Source: Flavobacteriales bacterium
Lineage (GTDB): Bacteria > Bacteroidota > Bacteroidia > CAIKAF01
Length of the DNA: 64,000 nt
NCBI GenBank assembly: GCA_025451235.1
Contig: JANWKT010000028.1
Location: 1 to 64,000, forward strand
Direction of reading: 5' to 3'
Shown here one piece after another: positions 61,124 to 64,000 of this stretch (within the stretch, counting starts at the first letter, position 1; the number at the start of each line of letters is the position of its first letter). Both the position numbers and the translations under genes were made by a program. The notes beneath the pieces are model-generated. The model did no database searches, had not been told where the DNA came from, and saw only the letters and a list, made by a program, of their open reading frames with translations.

Positions 61124-62224
61124 ATGAAGGAGTTTTCTGCCTATATCGTTTACTTCACGGTTTTCTGTCTCATCATTCAAGTGATGGTGGGTAAATTGAA
61201 GTTGATTTCATTGGTATGGTTATACCCAACACAAAAAAAGAGTGAACCATCCGTGGGGATAAGTGTAATTATTTGCTCAAGGAACGACGTGGAAAACCTC
61301 CGAAAAAATTTGCCTTCCATATTGGAACAAGAATATCATCGCTTCGAAGTGATCGTAGTAGATGATGCATCGACTGACGATACCAACCATTACCTGGAAG
61401 AAACCTCACGGCTTCATCCTACTTTAAAAATAGTACGAGCAGAACAAAAGGAAGGTCCAGGAAAAAAATGGGCATTAAAAAAGGGTATTCAACATGCCTC
61501 TTATCCATTTTTATTGCTCACGGATGCTGATTGTAAACCTCAGTCGAATCAATGGATCAAAAGCCATGCGGCATTGGCGGATGAAAAAAATACGTTGGTA
61601 CTTGGATATGGAGGATACCAAAAGCAAAAAGGATTGCTGAACCTGTTGATCCGTTTTGATACTATCAGCATTGCCATCAATTATATGAGCAGTGCCTTAT
61701 GGGGATATCCATATATGGGAGTAGGAAGGAATATGGGGTATTCTAAAGACCTCACGGAGGCTCACCAGCTGGTCAATGCCACTTTAGCCTCTGGCGATGA
61801 TGATCTTTTTGTGCAGGCCATTTCCAAAAAATCAACGAACAGGGTCAACCTGAACAAAGAAAGTTTCACTACCTCATTAGCGAAGCCGTCATGGAAACTT
61901 TGGCTCGAACAAAAAGGCCGGCATACTACCACTGCGCCATATTATAGTTTTTTCACAAAAACCTGGTTGCTGGTTCAATGGCTGGCCAGTGCTGGGTTTT
62001 ATATGGGATTTATTATTATATTATTAACAGGAGATATCCGCATTGGACTGATCCTATTTTCGCTCAACTCCTTGTCCATCGGCCTATTCAATGGATTATG
62101 GGTCAACAAATTAGGTGAAAAAGGTCTAATTTTGTTAACTCCCTTCCTCGATTTTATTTATACATTCGTACAACCGATTTTTCTGGTTAAAAGTTGGGTA
62201 AGAAAAAAAGATGAATGGAACTAG
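61124..62224 (+). CDS. Membrane-bound family 2 glycosyltransferase
   Basis: The protein has 366 residues from the ATG at 61124. One N-terminal helix ('AYIVYFTVFCLIIQVMVG') precedes the GT-A domain, with 'SVIICSRNDVENL', 'VIVVDDASTDDT' and the metal-binding DxD-like 'LLTDADCKP'. A further conserved 'SGDDDLFVQ' and two or three C-terminal helices follow. This layout transfers sugars to lipid or polysaccharide at the inner membrane. The open frame back to a TTG at 61085 adds little. It overlaps the following sigma-factor gene by 10 bases. Confidence 0.88.
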   Translation: MKEFSAYIVYFTVFCLIIQVMVGKLKLISLVWLYPTQKKSEPSVGISVIICSRNDVENLRKNLPSILEQEYHRFEVIVVDDASTDDTNHYLEETSRLHPTLKIVRAEQKEGPGKKWALKKGIQHASYPFLLLTDADCKPQSNQWIKSHAALADEKNTLVLGYGGYQKQKGLLNLLIRFDTISIAINYMSSALWGYPYMGVGRNMGYSKDLTEAHQLVNATLASGDDDLFVQAISKKSTNRVNLNKESFTTSLAKPSWKLWLEQKGRHTTTAPYYSFFTKTWLLVQWLASAGFYMGFIIILLTGDIRIGLILFSLNSLSIGLFNGLWVNKLGEKGLILLTPFLDFIYTFVQPIFLVKSWVRKKDEWN

Positions 62225-62820
62225 ATAACTTATCATATAGGGCAAGATCGGATTACGAATTGGTTCTGAAAGCAACAGAGCAAGGCGATCAGGCAGCCTA
62301 TGCTGAATTGATGGGCAGATATAAAGATTCTATCTATTATTTATTTTTTAAAATGGTAAATAATAAAGATGATGCGGAGGATTTGATGATTGAGTCTTTT
62401 GGTAAAGCTTTCCGAAATCTTCATCATTATCAACCTACCTATGCTTTTAGTACCTGGCTATTCCGCATTGCCACCAATAATGGGATCGATCATATCCGCA
62501 AAAAGAAAGTAGATACTTTTTCTATTGATAAGAATATTGCAGGTAGCGACGGAGATGATATGAAGATCGACATTAAATCTTCCAGTCTCGATCCTGAAGA
62601 AGAACTCATTACAGAGCAGAAAAAATTATTGGTAAAGGAATTGGTAGATAAGCTAAAACCCAAATACCGGCAATTGATCGAAATGAGGTATTACGATGAA
62701 CTTTCGTACGAAGAAATTGCAGAGAAACTGGAAATGCCCCTTGGAACCGTAAAGGCCCAGTTATTCAGGGCCAAGGACCTGCTATATAATATCATGAAAT
62801 CAAATAAAGGCAAGATCTGA
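62215..62820 (+). CDS. ECF-type RNA polymerase sigma factor
   Basis: The protein has 201 residues. Region 2 is 'AAYAELMGRYKDSIYYLFFKMVNNKDDAEDLMIESFGKAFRNL' with 'FSTWLFRIATNNGIDHIRKKK'. Region 4 is 'LKPKYRQLIEMRYYDELSYEEIAEKLEMPLGTVKAQLFRAKDLL'. It starts inside the end of the glycosyltransferase gene (10-base overlap) and is followed 11 bases later by rsmG. No anti-sigma gene is adjacent, unlike the two modules at 36.6-40.2 kb. Its level is therefore probably set by transcription or translation of the shared mRNA. Confidence 0.93.
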   Translation: MELDNLSYRARSDYELVLKATEQGDQAAYAELMGRYKDSIYYLFFKMVNNKDDAEDLMIESFGKAFRNLHHYQPTYAFSTWLFRIATNNGIDHIRKKKVDTFSIDKNIAGSDGDDMKIDIKSSSLDPEEELITEQKKLLVKELVDKLKPKYRQLIEMRYYDELSYEEIAEKLEMPLGTVKAQLFRAKDLLYNIMKSNKGKI

Positions 62821-62831
62821 TAGTGTAAACG

Positions 62832-63452
62832 ATGCCAGATATTATTAGAAAATATTTTCCTGAGTTAGATGAAAATATTTTATCCCAAATAGAAAAAGCA
62901 GCCGCCGCTTATAAAGAATGGAATGAAAAGATAAATGTGATCTCCCGAAAAGATATCGATCATCTTTATTTGCACCATTTTCTTCATAGCATGTCGATTC
63001 TCAAATGCATGAGTTTTGATCCTGGAACAAAGTTTATAGATGTAGGCACCGGGGGAGGTTTCCCGGGAGTACCGCTGGCCATTTGCTTACCTGATTGTGA
63101 TTTTTTGCTGGTTGATTCAATAGGCAAAAAACTAAAAGTAGTAGAGGGAGTATGTGAATCAGCCGGTATTAAAAATGTTAAAACCTTACATAGCCGGATA
63201 GAACAAGTAAAGGGACAAGCGGATTTTATAACTGGAAGGGCCGTAGAAACCTTGAAAGAATTTTATGATCATGTACATCATCTCATTCCTAAAAAACAAA
63301 CTGGAAAAGAAAAAGGCATCCTGTATTTAAAAGGAGGTGAATTAAAGGAGGAGATCAAAGAACTTAAAAAGCCGGTTCAGGGGTACAGCTTATTCCAAAA
63401 AATCCCAGAACCTTATTTTGAGACGAAAAGACTCATTTATATTCCTATCTGA
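62832..63452 (+). CDS. rsmG: 16S rRNA (guanine527-N7)-methyltransferase
   Basis: RsmG methylates G527 in the 530 loop of 16S rRNA using SAM. It has 206 residues. The N-terminal helical part has 'YKEWNEKINVISRKDIDHLYLHHFLHS'. The SAM site is 'FIDVGTGGGFPGVPLAICLPDC', followed by 'LVDSIGKKLKVVEGV' and 'DFITGRAVETL'. Length and motifs fit the family. It is the third gene after the glycosyltransferase and the sigma factor. Confidence 0.96.
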   Translation: MPDIIRKYFPELDENILSQIEKAAAAYKEWNEKINVISRKDIDHLYLHHFLHSMSILKCMSFDPGTKFIDVGTGGGFPGVPLAICLPDCDFLLVDSIGKKLKVVEGVCESAGIKNVKTLHSRIEQVKGQADFITGRAVETLKEFYDHVHHLIPKKQTGKEKGILYLKGGELKEEIKELKKPVQGYSLFQKIPEPYFETKRLIYIPI

Positions 63453-63545
63453 TAACCATTCCATTTCAATAAACGTTTCCTCTTACAATAATCTGTTGAT
63501 TTTAGTTGACCATCGGTAAGTTTATTAGAATCAAAAACACCTGTA

Positions 63546-63565
63546 TAACAGCTATTTAACTGTTA
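63546..63565 (+). repeat. Short hairpin after rsmG
   Basis: TAACAG-CTATTTAA-CTGTTA, followed by CAAAA. A weak six-pair stem about 95 bases past the rsmG stop; possibly a 3' end structure. Confidence 0.3.
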
Positions 63566-63634
63566 CAAAACCCCCAAGAGATAATTAGCCCCTCCTTCAA
63601 AAAAAAAGCAGCCGGCCAAGGTTATTAATCTTTT

Positions 63635-63642
63635 TATATTTG
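63635..63642 (+). promoter_or_regulatory. -7 promoter element TATATTTG of the last gene
   Basis: This is an exact TAnnTTTG match 23 bases before the ATG at 63666. It supports that start and separate transcription from rsmG. Confidence 0.55.
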
Positions 63643-63665
63643 GGGCTAACCTTATCGATTTTGTT

Positions 63666-64000
63666 ATGATTGTATTTATCTGGTCACGTTCAGGAATTTT
63701 AGTTCCCATTTTCTTTTTTCTAAGTGCTTGGCTCATTGGATATGCATACGATGATCATACGATAAAAAACGGACCATATATGGGCTTCGTTTTTTTATCT
63801 ACAAGTATCCTTGTCCTTATACAGGCCTTGATGGTCAAAGCAATGCAAAGTGCACCCTCCGAAGAAGGAGCTGAACAAGCCGAACCTAAGCCCAAAGGCA
63901 GGCACACCTTTTTTTATATCCCCGTTTTTTACTGGGGATTATTGACTGCCGGTTTATGTATTTATTTTTTTGTATCCGGAGGAATTGGCAACCCTAAAAA
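63666..64000 (+). CDS. Membrane protein of unknown function (3' end outside window)
   Basis: An ATG-initiated frame is open to the window end (111 codons). It begins MIVFIWSRSGILVPIFFFLS and shows at least three hydrophobic helices: 'GILVPIFFFLSAWLIGYAY', 'MGFVFLSTSILVLIQALMV' and 'IPVFYWGLLTAGLCIYFFV'. Between the second and third is a charged loop rich in Glu, Ala, Pro and Lys. I do not recognise a family. A -7 element lies 23 bases upstream. Confidence 0.7.
   Translation, partial: MIVFIWSRSGILVPIFFFLSAWLIGYAYDDHTIKNGPYMGFVFLSTSILVLIQALMVKAMQSAPSEEGAEQAEPKPKGRHTFFYIPVFYWGLLTAGLCIYFFVSGGIGNPK

Overview
The window is chromosomal DNA of a member of the Bacteroidota, probably of the Chitinophagales/Sphingobacteriales kind. 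Four very large secreted proteins carry type IX secretion C-terminal signals (two of the type A 'Por' kind, two of the CHU_C/gliding kind). Many genes have the phylum's -7 promoter element TAnnTTTG just upstream, and Shine-Dalgarno sequences are almost absent. There are also three ECF sigma factors and a DUF4403-type lipoprotein. I saw no rRNA, tRNA, CRISPR array or prophage.

Layout. 1-12.3 kb: the end of a Gly-rich/HYR surface protein, a lipoprotein archaemetzincin, a 2060-residue alpha-2-macroglobulin, a B12-binding radical SAM protein and a YceI protein. 12.4-18.2 kb: a SprB-repeat adhesin. 18.5-21.6 kb: the conserved thrS-infC-rpmI-rplT operon, with infC starting at an AUU codon. 21.6-25.3 kb: murF, queA and tadA. 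25.3-32.1 kb: an accessory stretch holding a scattered set of genes resembling the mycobacterial polyprenyl-phosphate-arabinose pathway (UbiA-type phosphoribosyltransferase, DprE1-like oxidase, DprE2-like reductase). It is split by an IS200/RAYT-type transposase with nested inverted repeats, and a UDP-glucuronate 4-epimerase-like gene lies next to it. 32.2-36.5 kb: a DUF4403 lipoprotein and a Gly-rich CHU_C protein. 36.6-40.2 kb: two ECF sigma/anti-sigma modules in a row. 40.6-45.5 kb: purK, then purE with a PorV-like barrel and a helix-hairpin-helix protein. 45.6-50.1 kb: metK, two unknown membrane proteins and a MORN/YwqK-repeat protein. 50.2-54.2 kb: an Ig-repeat CHU_C protein. 54.5-64 kb: typA, a Cys-rich secreted protein, an EamA transporter, an HMA-like lipoprotein, an LptF/G permease, tgt, a family-2 glycosyltransferase, an ECF sigma factor, rsmG and a partial membrane protein.

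How the genes fit together. Much of the window is core machinery for translation (ThrRS, IF3, L35, L20, TypA, RsmG) and anticodon-loop modification (TadA, QueA, Tgt). The rest centres on the cell surface: T9SS cargo, MurF, an LPS-transport permease, an outer-membrane barrel and lipid-linked sugar synthesis.

The observations most worth following are: the Dpr-like trio broken by a transposase; the AUU start with a strong ribosome binding site at infC; the lipoprotein archaemetzincin; a 131-bp foldback element that supplies the start codon of the next gene; the palindrome at the purE start site; and a candidate terminated leader RNA at about 48.5-48.66 kb. All functional assignments come from reading the sequence; no database search was run.
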